Source of the DNA: Pelodictyon luteolum
GTDB lineage: Bacteria > Bacteroidota > Chlorobiia > Chlorobiales > Chlorobiaceae
Assembly (NCBI RefSeq): GCF_001622165.1
Contig: NZ_LVWG01000034.1
Span: 8,001-72,000 of the forward strand
Direction: 5' to 3'
DNA: 64,000 nucleotides
Shown in pieces: positions 37,738 through 47,728 of the stretch. A program made the position numbers and the translations under genes. Under the pieces are notes generated by a model, which made no database searches, was not told where the DNA came from, and saw nothing but the letters and a program-made list of their open reading frames with translations. Each line of letters starts with the position of its first letter. The stretch's first letter is position 1.

Positions 37738-39180
37738 TTATTCACCGGATGGCAAAATGGTTTTTTGATGGAATTGACTGGCCTGTCGCTTGAGGTCATG
37801 GCGCGACAGACTGTAGAGGTGGGTGTAGAAAAGGTTGAAGACGCCGACTGCCGTTTTGGCCGATGGGGCTGCGATGGCCCGCTTCAAGGAGGCCGGCAGG
37901 GTGAATATCCTGCTTGTGAGCTCCCCATAGCTTTCAATGAATCTATCGAGCGGTATCTGTTTCGGGCGGTAGAGCATCTCCTGGCCGAAGGTGTAGCGGA
38001 AGGCTGCCGGATCGTCGGGGTCGAAGAGGAGACGGCCTTCATCCCGGAGGCGAAGGAAGAGTTTAGTGCCTGGTGTCGGACGGAGGATGTTGACGCCCGG
38101 TACATCGAGCCCGGTCTGGCTTATGAAGTCAAGTATTGCCGCCGGTGTTTCCAGCGTGTCGCCGTCGAGCCCATAGATGAAGCTGCCGTATAGGCTTATG
38201 CCGGCGCTACGGATGTTTCTGACGGACTCTACCAGTTCCTCGCTACGGCTCTGGTTCTTGTGGTGCGCCCGGCGGCTGGCGGGCTCTACACTTTCAATGC
38301 CGACGAGGAGTGCGCGGCATCCGGAGCGTGCGAATGCTTCGAGGAGCCGTGGCTGCATGCCGAGGGCCGTCGTGGCCTGGCCGAACCAGCTGATACGGAG
38401 CGGGGTGAGTTGCCTGAAAAGCTCTTCTGCGTAATCGGGGTCGGCGTTGATTGAGTCGTCGACGAAGAAGAAGATCCTGCGGTCATGCGCTCTGAATCGC
38501 GCCACCTCTTCAACAATATCCCGAACGGGGCGCTGGCGGAGCCGGTGGCCGTTGAGCACATGCACGTTGCAGAAGTCGCAGTTATGGGGGCAGCCACGGC
38601 TGGTCTGGATGAGGTTGGTCGTGAAGTATCGCCCCGTGGAGAGCTGTTCCTTCTGGACTGGCCGTGAGCAGGAGAGATCAGGGGGGGCCTCGGAGCGGTA
38701 CGTTTTCTGTAGTGTGCCCCGGCGGAGATCGGTGAGGACCTCGCGCCAGAGATCATCAGCTTCTCCCTGCACAATGAGGTCGGAGTGCAGGGCCGATGCC
38801 TCCGGGAACATAGTGACGTGCGGCCCTCCGAGCGCCACGATCGTGCCCCGGCTACGAAGATGATCGGCCAGTTCGAACGCTTCCGACGCCGTGCCAGTCT
38901 GCACGCTGATGCCGATGAGGTCCCATTTCTCATGCTCGGGAAATGGTTCTGAGCGGAGGTCGCAGATAGTCTGTTCGACACCCTCCACCCGTATGGATGC
39001 GAGGATCATCAGTGAAAGCGGGGGAATGGAGAAGGGACTTTTTCTGATCAGCGTGCGTAATGGACGGGCGAGCATTCTGGTGAGAAGGCTCTGTTCACTC
39101 TCCCCATAGATGGAGCGGGCGCCATCCACGCCGCTCCGGGTGGGTATGAATACAAGCAGTACCTTTTTCAGTGTCCCCAT
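37738..39180 (-). CDS. B12-binding domain radical SAM protein
   Basis: The 480-residue protein has an N-terminal cobalamin-binding-like region (about 65-170: LIGISVQTGTASEAFELADH, ALGGPHVTMFPEA, LIVQGEADDLW) and a radical SAM core with the cluster motif CPHNCDFC (CxxxCxxC), a GGEE-like VDDSIN region and GIESVEPASRRAHHK. Enzymes of this class methylate or cyclise unreactive carbons. In green sulfur bacteria BchE, BchQ and BchR (bacteriochlorophyll synthesis) belong to it, so a pigment role is possible, but the substrate cannot be assigned from sequence. It follows the class V aminotransferase by 38 bp. Confidence 0.8.
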   Translation of the reverse strand: MGTLKKVLLVFIPTRSGVDGARSIYGESEQSLLTRMLARPLRTLIRKSPFSIPPLSLMILASIRVEGVEQTICDLRSEPFPEHEKWDLIGISVQTGTASEAFELADHLRSRGTIVALGGPHVTMFPEASALHSDLIVQGEADDLWREVLTDLRRGTLQKTYRSEAPPDLSCSRPVQKEQLSTGRYFTTNLIQTSRGCPHNCDFCNVHVLNGHRLRQRPVRDIVEEVARFRAHDRRIFFFVDDSINADPDYAEELFRQLTPLRISWFGQATTALGMQPRLLEAFARSGCRALLVGIESVEPASRRAHHKNQSRSEELVESVRNIRSAGISLYGSFIYGLDGDTLETPAAILDFISQTGLDVPGVNILRPTPGTKLFLRLRDEGRLLFDPDDPAAFRYTFGQEMLYRPKQIPLDRFIESYGELTSRIFTLPASLKRAIAAPSAKTAVGVFNLFYTHLYSLSRHDLKRQASQFHQKTILPSGE

Positions 39181-39218
39181 GGGGTAATAAGACCGGGCTC
39201 CGGTGCCCCGGGGCGCCT

Positions 39219-40361
39219 TCAGTTGCCGAGGAAGGCCTGCTGGACAGCCGTTACTCCGGCGCCGACAGGGAAGCTGTAGCCGATCTCCTTCAGTGCGCGC
39301 TCCATGGCTCCGACGATGGTGAGCATGTCGAGTTCATCGTAGTACCCGAGGTGTGAGATCCGGAAGATCTTTCCTTTGAAGTCATCCTGGCCGGCGGCCA
39401 CGGTGATGCCGTTGCTGTATTTGAGGGCCTTGTTGAACGCGTTCCACTCCACTCCTTCGGGCAGCCACACCGGAGTGACTGCAAACGATGGTGAAGTGCT
39501 GAAGAGCTCCATGCCCAGTGCCGTGCAGCCGGCCCTGCATGCCGATGCAAGGCTTTCGTGCCGTGCCCATGTGGTTTCGATTCCCTCCTGGCGTATCATC
39601 TTGAGCGCTTCGTCGAGGCCGATCACCAGCGACACTGCGGGAGTGAAGGGTGTGTCATCGCCCGAGTGTGATTTGAGCGCTTTTGCGAGGCTCAGGTAGA
39701 AGTTTTTTGCGGTGCCTTCCGTTTTGTTGATGAGGTCCTGCGCTCGCTCCGAGACGGCTATGAGGGCAAGGCCTGGCGGCATCATCAATCCTTTCTGTGA
39801 TCCGGTGATGCAGATATCAATGCCCCAGTCGTCGAAATGGAACTCATGGGCGCCGATGGCGGTGATGCCGTCGACGAGCACGAGCGCATCCGACTCTTCG
39901 CGGATGACAGCGCTGAGCATCTGGATGTCTGCTGCTGTGCCGGTGGATGTTTCCGAGTGGGTGAGACAGACGCCTTTGGCATCGGGGTGCTCTCTGAGGA
40001 GCTCCTTCAGCCGACCGGGTTCAATGGCCCGGCCCCATGGCACGGTTTCCTCAATGCAGCCGCCGGTGTATAGGCGTACGAGCTCTCCCCACCTTTCGCC
40101 GAACTTGCCCGCGTTGATGGTAATGACCTTATCTCCCTCCCTGAAGAGGCTGGATACGGATGCTTCCATTCCGCCTGTTCCCGAACAGCTGAGCACTACG
40201 ACCGGCTGGGTTGTCTGGAACAGGTACTTGAGGTTTTCATGGACCCTTGCGAGGATTTCCATGAACTCCGGGTTCCTGTGGTGGATGATGGGGGCGGCCA
40301 TGCTGAGCATGACGTTTTCAGGCACCGGGGTTGGCCCGGGAGTGAAGAGTCTTTTTTTCAT
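39219..40361 (-). CDS. Class V aminotransferase (serine-pyruvate/alanine-glyoxylate type)
   Basis: The 380-residue PLP enzyme begins KRLFTPGPTPVPENV and has SCSGTGGMEA, LTHSETSTGTAADI, VDGITAIGAHEF and the PLP Lys in GSQKGLMMPPG. It would transfer amino groups between serine, alanine or phosphoserine and glyoxylate or pyruvate. Relatives are often mislabelled as a soluble hydrogenase 42-kDa subunit. It follows carA by 5 bp, which links it to nitrogen metabolism only by position. Confidence 0.85.
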   Translation of the reverse strand: MKKRLFTPGPTPVPENVMLSMAAPIIHHRNPEFMEILARVHENLKYLFQTTQPVVVLSCSGTGGMEASVSSLFREGDKVITINAGKFGERWGELVRLYTGGCIEETVPWGRAIEPGRLKELLREHPDAKGVCLTHSETSTGTAADIQMLSAVIREESDALVLVDGITAIGAHEFHFDDWGIDICITGSQKGLMMPPGLALIAVSERAQDLINKTEGTAKNFYLSLAKALKSHSGDDTPFTPAVSLVIGLDEALKMIRQEGIETTWARHESLASACRAGCTALGMELFSTSPSFAVTPVWLPEGVEWNAFNKALKYSNGITVAAGQDDFKGKIFRISHLGYYDELDMLTIVGAMERALKEIGYSFPVGAGVTAVQQAFLGN

Positions 40362-40366
40362 TCCGG

Positions 40367-41476
40367 TCAGTTTTTCGCCCTCTCCATCATGTCGGTGAAC
40401 TCGTCGAAGAGGTAATGTGAGTCATGCGGCCCAGGCGCGGCTTCGGGGTGGTACTGCACCGAAAAGCAGGGGAGCTCCGAGTGCCGGATGCCCTCGACGG
40501 TCTGGTCGTAAAGGTTGAGATGGGTCATCTCGACCGATTCCGGGAGCGAGTCCATGCCTACGGCGAACCCGTGGTTCTGCGAGGTGATCTCGATGCGTTT
40601 CGAGGCCATGTTTTTCACCGGGTGATTGCTTCCGTGGTGACCGAACTTGAGTTTGTACGTGCCAGCTCCGAGCGCCAGGGCGAGAAGCTGGTGGCCGAGG
40701 CAGATGCCGAAGATCGGGAGCGGCCGGTTGGTACGGCTGTATTCAGCCAGCGTGCGGATGGTGTTGATGGCATAGTCCACGGCGGCAGGGTCGCCGGGTC
40801 CGTTCGAGAGGAAGACGCCGTCCGGATTGAGCGCTATTACCTCATCTGCCGTGGTTCCGGCCTTGAGGACGGTCACCCGGCATCCGGCGTTCTGGAGCAG
40901 ACGCAGGATGTTCGTCTTGATGCCGTAGTCAAAGGCGGCTACATGGAACCGGGCTCCGGGTGTTTCAAGTGTGTAGTTCTTGTCCGTGGTGACGGTTTTT
41001 ACAAGATCCAGCCCTGTCATTTCAGGGATTGCAAGGGCTTTGGCCTTCAGGCTTGCTTCGTCGGTATCGATTGTCGAGATGACACCGCGCATGGCGCCTT
41101 TTTCCCTGATCTCTCGGACCAGCTTGCGGGTGTCTATGCCTGCAAGTCCCAGCACGCCTGCCTTTTTAAGCGTGTCGTCAAGGCTGGCAGAGGCTTCGAA
41201 GTTGCTGTAGACGTTCGAGGCTTCGCGGACGATGAACGCCCTCGCCCAGATCCTGGACGATTCGTTGTCGTCGGGGGTGATTCCGTAGTTTCCGATGAGG
41301 GGATAGGTCATGACGACCATCTGGCCAGCATAGGAAGGGTCAGTGAGGATTTCCTGATAGCCGGTATGCGACGTGTTGAACACTACCTCGCCGGCGGCTT
41401 CGCCGGCGTGGCCGAATGCCGTCCCCCGGTAGACGGATCCGTTTTCCAATACCAATATTGCTGGTGTTGACTGCAT
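40367..41476 (-). CDS. carA: Carbamoyl phosphate synthase small subunit
   Basis: The 369-residue glutaminase subunit supplies ammonia to CarB for arginine and pyrimidine synthesis. It has the N-terminal [20 protein letters not shown] and class I glutaminase nucleophile Cys in [14 protein letters not shown], with His-Glu in [11 protein letters not shown]. carB is not adjacent. It lies 7 bp after yajC. Confidence 0.95.
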   Translation of the reverse strand: MQSTPAILVLENGSVYRGTAFGHAGEAAGEVVFNTSHTGYQEILTDPSYAGQMVVMTYPLIGNYGITPDDNESSRIWARAFIVREASNVYSNFEASASLDDTLKKAGVLGLAGIDTRKLVREIREKGAMRGVISTIDTDEASLKAKALAIPEMTGLDLVKTVTTDKNYTLETPGARFHVAAFDYGIKTNILRLLQNAGCRVTVLKAGTTADEVIALNPDGVFLSNGPGDPAAVDYAINTIRTLAEYSRTNRPLPIFGICLGHQLLALALGAGTYKLKFGHHGSNHPVKNMASKRIEITSQNHGFAVGMDSLPESVEMTHLNLYDQTVEGIRHSELPCFSVQYHPEAAPGPHDSHYLFDEFTDMMERAKN

Positions 41477-41483
41477 GTGCCTG

Positions 41484-41840
41484 TTATTCTCCGGTCGTAA
41501 GTTTGTCGCCAGATTCCTGTTTCTCTATGTTTGCCACCGCCGAACGGTCGAACTTGATTTTCGTGTTCTCGGCGACCTGCACGAGGACAGTTTTTTTCTC
41601 TGTGTCAATGCCTGCCACGGTTCCGTGGATGCCGCCTATCGTGACGACCCTGTCGCCGCGCTTCAGGCTTTCAAGCACTTTTTCCCGATCCTTCTGCTTT
41701 TTCTGTTGCGGCCGGATCATGAAGAAGTAGAAGACGACGAAGATGAGGACGAGCGGAACGAGCTGGACAAGAGGGTTGGGTGCCGGGCCTCCCTGCGTGG
41801 GAGGGGCGAAGAGGAGTATGGTCTGGATGATGTCGTGCAT
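41484..41840 (-). CDS. yajC: Preprotein translocase subunit YajC
   Basis: The 118-residue protein has one membrane segment ([19 protein letters not shown]) followed by the family motif [31 protein letters not shown], shown in two parts. It associates with SecDF. The N-terminal segment before the helix is unusually long and Pro-rich. The last gene before tsaD, separated by 101 bp. Confidence 0.93.
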   Translation of the reverse strand: MHDIIQTILLFAPPTQGGPAPNPLVQLVPLVLIFVVFYFFMIRPQQKKQKDREKVLESLKRGDRVVTIGGIHGTVAGIDTEKKTVLVQVAENTKIKFDRSAVANIEKQESGDKLTTGE

Positions 41841-41941
41841 GGGAGCGTTCTTCTGTAGTATTATGAAAAGACCGTAAGCTTCAGTAGTCGGTTGAATTGG
41901 TCTGAAATGTAATGCATTTGCCGAACTATTTCAATCACGGA

Positions 41942-42988
41942 TTAGTTCCCCGCTGCACTGAAGGATGCAAAGGGCGCTGTATCGTAACGGCGCATGGGCT
42001 GGTGCCCCCGGGATAGCTTCAGCCCGGCAAGTGTGGCGATCATGGCCGCGTTGTCGGTTGAGTAAGTCGCGGAGGGGATGAAGAGCGCAAGGCCGTGCTT
42101 TCGGCAGGCCTCCTCCATGGCCTGTCGGAGTGCCGAATTGGCGCTTACGCCGCCGGCAACGGCGATGGTCCCGATGTTGTTGCTTCGTGCTGCCCCGACC
42201 GCTTTTTCGACGAGCACGCCGACAATCGCGTCCTGGATGGATGCCGCAATGTCTGCCCGGTGCAGTCCGATGAAGCTTTCTTCCTGGCTCCGCAGCCATG
42301 TGAGGACGGATGTTTTCAGGCCGGAAAAGCTGAAATCGAAGTTGTCGCGATAGCTTTTGCTGGTCTGCGACTGACTGGTGAGCGCCCGCGGGAAGCGATG
42401 GAAAAGGGGATCACCCTCTTTGGCCAGCCGGTCGATGGCCGGGCCTGCCGGATAGGGGAGGCCGAGCATCTTGCCGGTTTTATCAAAGGCCTCTCCTGCC
42501 GCATCATCAAGGGTGCGGCCGATTATCCGGTAGGAGAGGTCCTCCCCGATAATTGCCAGCAGCGTGTGCCCGCCCGATACCGTGAGTGAGATGAATGGTC
42601 CTTCCGGACCTCTGCCGGCAGTCTCTTCGTCGATGAACGGTGAGAACATGTGGGCTTCGACGTGGTTGATCGGCACGAACGGCACCCCGAGGGCCCAGGC
42701 CATCGACTGGGCAAACGCAAGCCCAACCATCACTGCCCCGATGAGTCCTGGTCCGGCGGTGGCGGCTATGACATCGATATCCTTTTTTGCTATATTTGCT
42801 TCAAAGAGGGCGGCTTCGGTAATCGGGACGATGAGCCGTTCATGTTCCCTTGAGGCCAGTTCGGGAACGACACCACCGAATCCTCTGTGGCAGAGTTGTG
42901 AGCTTATGGCGTTAGATCGCACCTTGCCATCGACAAGCACGGCGGCGGAGGTTTCGTCGCAGCTGGTTTCCAGGCCGAGAATTATCAT
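41942..42988 (-). CDS. tsaD: tRNA N6-threonylcarbamoyladenosine transferase
   Basis: The 348-residue protein makes t6A at position 37 of ANN-decoding tRNAs with TsaB and TsaE. It has [15 protein letters not shown], the metal His pair in [22 protein letters not shown] and [12 protein letters not shown]. It is divergent from a small membrane protein 26 bp away, so both promoters must lie within or near the coding ends. Confidence 0.95.
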   Translation of the reverse strand: MIILGLETSCDETSAAVLVDGKVRSNAISSQLCHRGFGGVVPELASREHERLIVPITEAALFEANIAKKDIDVIAATAGPGLIGAVMVGLAFAQSMAWALGVPFVPINHVEAHMFSPFIDEETAGRGPEGPFISLTVSGGHTLLAIIGEDLSYRIIGRTLDDAAGEAFDKTGKMLGLPYPAGPAIDRLAKEGDPLFHRFPRALTSQSQTSKSYRDNFDFSFSGLKTSVLTWLRSQEESFIGLHRADIAASIQDAIVGVLVEKAVGAARSNNIGTIAVAGGVSANSALRQAMEEACRKHGLALFIPSATYSTDNAAMIATLAGLKLSRGHQPMRRYDTAPFASFSAAGN

Positions 42989-43014
42989 CCAGTGCTAATT
43001 TTTTTTAGGTAGAT

Positions 43015-43248
43015 ATGCGGAAAGCTAACAAACAGGCCGGCAATAGCAATGGCAAACCCCGGGTGAAGATCGGTTTACTCAACGTTCTGCTCATTCTTGC
43101 GGGTGCGGATCTTATTCTGCTTCTTGCTCCGGAAGTCGGTTTTCTCAATGGCCTGTTTTACATCCCCGACATTTACACATGGCCGGCGCTGCTCTCTGGC
43201 ATTGCCCTCCTGCTCTTTGGATTCCGGCACCTCTACCGGCCCCGATGA
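43015..43248 (+). CDS. Small membrane protein, function unknown
   Basis: The 77-residue protein has a basic N-terminus (MRKANKQAGNSNGKPRVKIG) and two hydrophobic segments, LLNVLLILAGADLILLLAPEVG and WPALLSGIALLLFGF, joined by an aromatic turn (FYIPDIYTW). It ends with RHLYRPR. This is a hairpin membrane topology with both ends inside. I do not recognise a family. It is divergent from tsaD. Confidence 0.65.
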   Translation: MRKANKQAGNSNGKPRVKIGLLNVLLILAGADLILLLAPEVGFLNGLFYIPDIYTWPALLSGIALLLFGFRHLYRPR

Positions 43249-43322
43249 TGCTGCGGCCATAAAAAAATGTTACATTTTCTTTTTTAAGGCAGACACCCAG
43301 AGATCAATAAACCGCACCAGCC

Positions 43323-43625
43323 ATGGAACAGCAGAACAGCACAAAAAAGATCCTTGATCCTATTGAACGGGCGAAACTCGGCGTAAAGGTGTTGAGCCTG
43401 CCGTACAGCGAAGCTGAACGGGTGATTGACGAATACGTATCCGAGGGGGATTACGACAAGGCAAGCGTTGATTTCTTCAAGGATCAGGTCGAGACCCAGA
43501 GCCGGATTGTCGAGAAGGGCTCTGAACTGCTCTCGACCGGCAGCGAAATCCTGCGGGTTGTGGCCGGCGCCGTCGTCAAAAACTGGCCGAAACCTCCTGC
43601 TGATCAAGCCGCATCGCGGTTCTGA
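43323..43625 (+). CDS. Small helical hypothetical protein
   Basis: The 100-residue soluble protein begins MEQQNSTKKILDPIERAKLGVKVLSLPY and is predicted mostly helical with alternating charge (SEAERVIDEYVSEGDYDKASVDFFKDQVE). No Cys, His cluster or signal is present. A TACATT promoter-like box lies 50 bp upstream and a terminator follows, so it is a single-gene unit. No known family recognised. Confidence 0.6.
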   Translation: MEQQNSTKKILDPIERAKLGVKVLSLPYSEAERVIDEYVSEGDYDKASVDFFKDQVETQSRIVEKGSELLSTGSEILRVVAGAVVKNWPKPPADQAASRF

Positions 43626-43666
43626 ATATCTGTACCCGCATCTGCGGGAACAGTGCCCGGCATTCC

Positions 43667-43702
43667 AGCCGCGGATCCATTATGGCCCCGCGGCTTTTTT
43701 TT
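43667..43702 (+). terminator. Terminator after the helical hypothetical gene
   Basis: AGCCGCGG (43667-43674) pairs with CCGCGGCT (43688-43695) across a 13-nt loop and is followed by a run of T. It lies 42 bp after the stop at 43625. Confidence 0.85.
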
Positions 43703-43793
43703 AGTCTCGTGCGACCGGTTGCAGGGATAACTTTTTTTGCGTTTACATTGTTATAAGAGGTGAGACTACATGAACCCTAAATCTTGAAGACCC

Positions 43794-45122
43794 ATGCAGT
43801 TTGATCCGAACAGATTCACCATCAAGGCTCAGGAAGCCCTTCAGGCGGCAGCTTCATCGGCATCCAGCCGCCAGCACCAGCAGGTTGAGCCGGAGCATCT
43901 GCTTCTGGCTATGCTTGAAGACCGGCAGGGTATGGCCGTCCAGATAGCCCAGAAGCTGGAAGTATCACCTGAAACCCTTGCTGCCGCGCTTGACCGAGAA
44001 CTTGAGCGGGCGCCGAAAGTCACCGGTGCGTCGGCATCAGGCCAGTACATGTCGCAGAATCTCGGAAAAGTGTTTGACGCTGCTCTCAAAGAGGCCGAGG
44101 GGCTGAAGGACGAGTATATCAGCTCGGAGCATCTTCTCATCGCGATGAGCGAAACCGGAGGGACGGCTTCACGTCTGCTAAGGGATGCCGGTATCACCCG
44201 AGACGCCATTCTTAAGGTGCTTGCCTCCATACGGGGCACCCAGCGGGTTACGAGCCAGAGCGCCGAGGAGACATATAATTCACTGAAGAAGTATTCACGG
44301 AACCTTAACGACCAGGCCCGGAAAGGCAAGCTCGATCCGGTGATCGGGCGCGATGACGAGATCCGCAGGGTACTGCAGATTCTCAGCCGCCGGACGAAGA
44401 ACAATCCGGTGCTGATCGGTGAACCGGGTGTGGGTAAGACAGCCATCGTAGAGGGCATCGCCCAGCGGATTGTGGCAGGCGATGTGCCGGAAAACCTGAA
44501 AAGTAAGCAGATCGCCGCGCTCGATATCGCCCAGCTGGTTGCCGGAGCAAAGTTCCGGGGCGAGTTTGAAGACCGGCTGAAAGCCGTCGTGCGGGAAGTG
44601 CAGGCCTCTGAGGGCGAGGTCATTCTTTTCATTGACGAGATCCATCTGTTGGTGGGCGCCGGGTCGGCGGAAGGATCGATGGATGCAGCCAATATCCTGA
44701 AGCCAGCACTCGCTCGCGGTGAGCTGCGCTGCATCGGGGCCACGACACTCGACGAGTACCGTAAGCACATTGAGAAGGATGCGGCTCTCGAACGGCGGTT
44801 CCAGACCGTTGTTGTCGACCAGCCGAGCGTCGAGGACACGGTCTCAATCCTGCGCGGTCTGAAGGAGAAGTATGAGATCCACCACGGGGTGCGCATCAAG
44901 GATGCGGCCATCGTGGCGGCTGCGGAGCTCTCGAACCGATATATTTCCGACCGGTTCCTTCCGGATAAGGCGATCGATCTGATTGACGAAGCCTCATCGC
45001 GTCTCCGGCTGGAAATTGACAGCAGCCCCGAGGAGCTCGACCGGCTCAATCGCGAGATCCGGCGTCTTGAAATCGAGCGGGAGGCCCTGAAGCGTGAACT
45101 TGAGGCTGGAGGATCCCGTTAA
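43794..45122 (+). CDS. ClpB-like AAA+ protein, N-terminal half only
   Basis: The 442-residue protein aligns by eye with the first half of ClpB: the Clp N domain (1-150), then AAA+ domain 1 with Walker [14 protein letters not shown], Walker [16 protein letters not shown], the arginine-finger segment [14 protein letters not shown] and [18 protein letters not shown]. It stops in the first turns of the middle-domain coiled coil ([21 protein letters not shown]). A normal ClpB has about 860 residues with a long coiled coil and a second AAA+ domain, and no continuation appears in any frame after the stop. It may be a stable half-protein that works with a separately encoded second half. Confidence 0.85.
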   Translation: MQFDPNRFTIKAQEALQAAASSASSRQHQQVEPEHLLLAMLEDRQGMAVQIAQKLEVSPETLAAALDRELERAPKVTGASASGQYMSQNLGKVFDAALKEAEGLKDEYISSEHLLIAMSETGGTASRLLRDAGITRDAILKVLASIRGTQRVTSQSAEETYNSLKKYSRNLNDQARKGKLDPVIGRDDEIRRVLQILSRRTKNNPVLIGEPGVGKTAIVEGIAQRIVAGDVPENLKSKQIAALDIAQLVAGAKFRGEFEDRLKAVVREVQASEGEVILFIDEIHLLVGAGSAEGSMDAANILKPALARGELRCIGATTLDEYRKHIEKDAALERRFQTVVVDQPSVEDTVSILRGLKEKYEIHHGVRIKDAAIVAAAELSNRYISDRFLPDKAIDLIDEASSRLRLEIDSSPEELDRLNREIRRLEIEREALKRELEAGGSR

Positions 45123-45214
45123 TTTGTTGTGGGGAAATCGTATATTATAGGTTGTATCGTTATTGTATGTTTGAGGCCGTTTGGTTTTATTGCAACACAA
45201 AAAAATCAACAGAG

Positions 45215-45919
45215 ATGATGAAAATGATGAAGATTGCCCTTCTTGCCCTGTTCCTCCTCGGAACGGTTGCAGGGGCGGCGCATGCGGGTTGGGATCCTGA
45301 TGAGGCAGACAAGGGTCGGGACGCTGTCGCCTTCCTGAAAAAACATGATCCTTCGCTGGAAAGATTCTTTTCCAAAGCCTATGGCTATGCGGTTTTCCCT
45401 GATGTTTACAAGGGAGGCCTGTTCCTGTTCGGCGGCGGCCACGGCCGCGGTTATGTCTACGAATACGGCCGGCTGGTGGGCCGTTCCACCATTACGCAGC
45501 TGAACGTCGGTCCGCAGTTCGGCGGGCAGTCTTTCACGGAGATCATCTTCTTCAAGGATCGCAAAGCCCTTGAGGATTTCAAGAAAGGCAATTTCGAGAT
45601 CAACGCGCAGATGACTGCAGTGGCGGTGACTTCGGGTATCGCAACGAATGCGGACTACTCGGACGGCGTAGCTCTCTTTGTGCTCCCCAAGGCCGGCGTC
45701 ATGGCTGATGCCACCGTGGGCGGCCAGAAATTCTCCTATGAGCCCCTGCAGCAGTCCGCTGCACCGGCGTCGGTACCTGCGCCTGCCCAGCAGGGAGTCA
45801 CTCCGCTCCAGCCTTATCCCGGTGCGTCGATCTCCGCAGATGAAAAGCCTTATAATGAGTCGCGGCCCTACGATGACACCCCTCTTGAGAAGGCCGATCA
45901 GGGCGGAACACTCTATTAA
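45215..45919 (+). CDS. SYLF-domain (Ysc84-like) exported lipid-binding protein
   Basis: The 234-residue precursor has a signal peptide (KIALLALFLLGTVAGAAHAG) and a SYLF/YSC84 domain: FSKAYGYAVFPDVYKGGLFLFGGG (two parts), GRGYVYEYGRLVGRSTITQLNVGPQFGGQSF and a C-terminal ALFVLPKAGVMADATVGGQKFSY. SYLF domains bind phosphoinositides or phospholipids. A Pro/Gln-rich linker and an acidic end follow. The start at ATG 45215 is the first of several in-frame Met codons. A single gene between the ClpB-like gene and gatB. Confidence 0.8.
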   Translation: MMKMMKIALLALFLLGTVAGAAHAGWDPDEADKGRDAVAFLKKHDPSLERFFSKAYGYAVFPDVYKGGLFLFGGGHGRGYVYEYGRLVGRSTITQLNVGPQFGGQSFTEIIFFKDRKALEDFKKGNFEINAQMTAVAVTSGIATNADYSDGVALFVLPKAGVMADATVGGQKFSYEPLQQSAAPASVPAPAQQGVTPLQPYPGASISADEKPYNESRPYDDTPLEKADQGGTLY

Positions 45920-45958
45920 CAAAAGCGGGCGCTGAACGGCCCGAATGTCAAGCGTATC

Positions 45959-47386
45959 ATGAAGTATGAATTAGTCGTGGGCCTGGAGGTTCACTGTCAG
46001 CTCAATACTGCCAGCAAGGCTTTCTGCAGTTGCTCGGCACAGTTCGGCAAGCCGGCCAACAGCAACGTCTGCCCGGTATGCCTCGCCCTTCCCGGGGCGC
46101 TGCCCGTACTTAACCGCCGTGTGGTGGAGGATGCTGTGAAGCTCGGTTTGGCGACCGGTTGTGCCATCGCTCCCCATTCAGTGCTGGCTCGCAAGAACTA
46201 TTTCTATCCCGATCTTCCGAAAGGATATCAGATCTCGCAGTTCGAAGAGCCTATCTGTATCGAGGGCCACCTGATGGTCGACGCCGGTGAGGGGGAGAAG
46301 CTGATACGGCTGATCAGGATACACATCGAGGAGGATGCAGGCAAATCCATCCATGACATTGGCGACGACACCTACATTGACGTCAACCGCTGCGGGGTTC
46401 CCCTGCTGGAGATTGTCAGCTATCCCGACATCCGGACAGCCAGAGAGGCTTCAACGTATCTGCAGAAACTCCGCCAGATCGTGAAATATCTCGGCATTTC
46501 CGACGGGAACATGGAAGAAGGCAGCCTGCGATGCGATGCCAACGTCTCTCTCCGGCCGGTCGGGGATGAGGAGTACGGTACCCGCACTGAGATCAAGAAC
46601 ATGAACTCATTCAAGAACGTAGAGAAAGCCATTGAATACGAAGCCGAACGCCATCGCGGCATACTGGATGCGGGCGGCACCATCGTTCAGGAGACCCGGC
46701 TCTGGGACGCTGACAAGGGCGAGACCCGTTCGATGCGCGGCAAAGAGTTCGCGCACGACTACCGCTACTTCCCTGATCCGGATCTGGTGCCTGTTGTGGT
46801 GGATGATGAGATGCTTCGGCGCATACGCCTTGAGTTGCCCGAGTTGCCTGAAGCCCGTGCCGCACGTTTCGTTGATCAGTACGGCATTCCGGCTTATGAC
46901 GCGGCTGTCCTGACTGTCGAGCGAGAGATAGCCGACTATTTTGAGGCGGTCGTCGGGGTTGCCGGAGACGGAAAAGTATCCTCGAACTGGGTGATGGGTG
47001 AAGTGATGCGGACCCTGAAGGAAAAGTATCTCGACATCACGGCGTTCTCTGTTGCCCCATCCAGACTCGGAGGGCTCATCAAGCTCATCGGTTCAGGCGC
47101 CATCAGCAATACGATTGCCAAGCAGGTATTCGAGCTGATGCAGCAGTCTGAGGCTTCAGCGGAGGAAATAGTTGAGAAAGAGGGACTCGCGCAGGTATCC
47201 GATACCGGCGAGATTGAGCGGGTAGTCGATGAAATCCTTGCGGCCAACCCTGGCCAGCTGGCAGGCTATCGTGAGGGCAAAGTGAAGCTTTTCGGCTTTT
47301 TCGTGGGCCAGTGCATGGCGAGGATGAAAGGCAAGGCGAACCCGAAAGTTGTCAACGAGGTCCTGCAACGTAAACTGGAGGAGTAG
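45959..47386 (+). CDS. gatB: Aspartyl/glutamyl-tRNA amidotransferase subunit B
   Basis: The 475-residue subunit binds the misacylated tRNA and works with GatA and GatC. It has the N-terminal [20 protein letters not shown] zinc region, [26 protein letters not shown] and a C-terminal YqeY-like domain (from about 330). It converges with xseB, whose stop is 6 bp away. Confidence 0.95.
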   Translation: MKYELVVGLEVHCQLNTASKAFCSCSAQFGKPANSNVCPVCLALPGALPVLNRRVVEDAVKLGLATGCAIAPHSVLARKNYFYPDLPKGYQISQFEEPICIEGHLMVDAGEGEKLIRLIRIHIEEDAGKSIHDIGDDTYIDVNRCGVPLLEIVSYPDIRTAREASTYLQKLRQIVKYLGISDGNMEEGSLRCDANVSLRPVGDEEYGTRTEIKNMNSFKNVEKAIEYEAERHRGILDAGGTIVQETRLWDADKGETRSMRGKEFAHDYRYFPDPDLVPVVVDDEMLRRIRLELPELPEARAARFVDQYGIPAYDAAVLTVEREIADYFEAVVGVAGDGKVSSNWVMGEVMRTLKEKYLDITAFSVAPSRLGGLIKLIGSGAISNTIAKQVFELMQQSEASAEEIVEKEGLAQVSDTGEIERVVDEILAANPGQLAGYREGKVKLFGFFVGQCMARMKGKANPKVVNEVLQRKLEE

Positions 47387-47392
47387 TCTGAC

Positions 47393-47650
47393 TCAGGGTT
47401 CCATGTCGAACAGCCCTTTGGGCTGGCCGGCTTCGGGACGGGAAGCAGCCGCCTCGGGTTTTATCAGCTCGATTTTTGCCTTTGCTTCCTGCAACCGTTT
47501 TTTGCACTGCTCTGCAATGGCGATTCCCTCTTCATAGAGGTCAATCGAGCGTTCCAACCCGGTATCGGGGTTCTCCATGGTGCGGGTGATCTCTTCGAGG
47601 CGGTTGATGAGTGTCTCGATCGATGTTTTTTTTGATGCGGTGTCGGCCAT
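47393..47650 (-). CDS. xseB: Exodeoxyribonuclease VII small subunit
   Basis: The 85-residue protein has the XseB pattern INRLEEITRTMENPDTGLERSIDLYEEGIAIAEQC. With XseA it degrades single-stranded DNA. ATG at 47650 is the family start; the longer frame would overlap the obgE start. It is divergent from obgE, with 78 bp between them. Confidence 0.92.
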   Translation of the reverse strand: MADTASKKTSIETLINRLEEITRTMENPDTGLERSIDLYEEGIAIAEQCKKRLQEAKAKIELIKPEAAASRPEAGQPKGLFDMEP

Positions 47651-47728
47651 ATGGCGGCGGTGTTCAAGGTTAGGCGTTCCAACATAATAGGTAAAGAGCA
47701 AGAGTATTTCAAAAAGGCAGGTGTATAG

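Noticed and set aside
39181-39218. Cobalamin riboswitch upstream of the B12 radical SAM gene
   Set aside because: Only 38 bp separate it from the aminotransferase gene, too short for such an element.
40424-41470. 348-residue plus-strand frame over carA
   Set aside because: It mirrors carA codons and shows no family pattern.
43841-45049. 402-residue minus-strand frame over the ClpB-like gene
   Set aside because: It is Ser/Arg-rich without any domain and fully covered by a clear AAA+ gene; GC-rich codon use opens the opposite frame.
45118-45214. Frameshifted continuation of ClpB
   Set aside because: All three frames after the stop were read; none resembles the ClpB middle domain or AAA+ domain 2.
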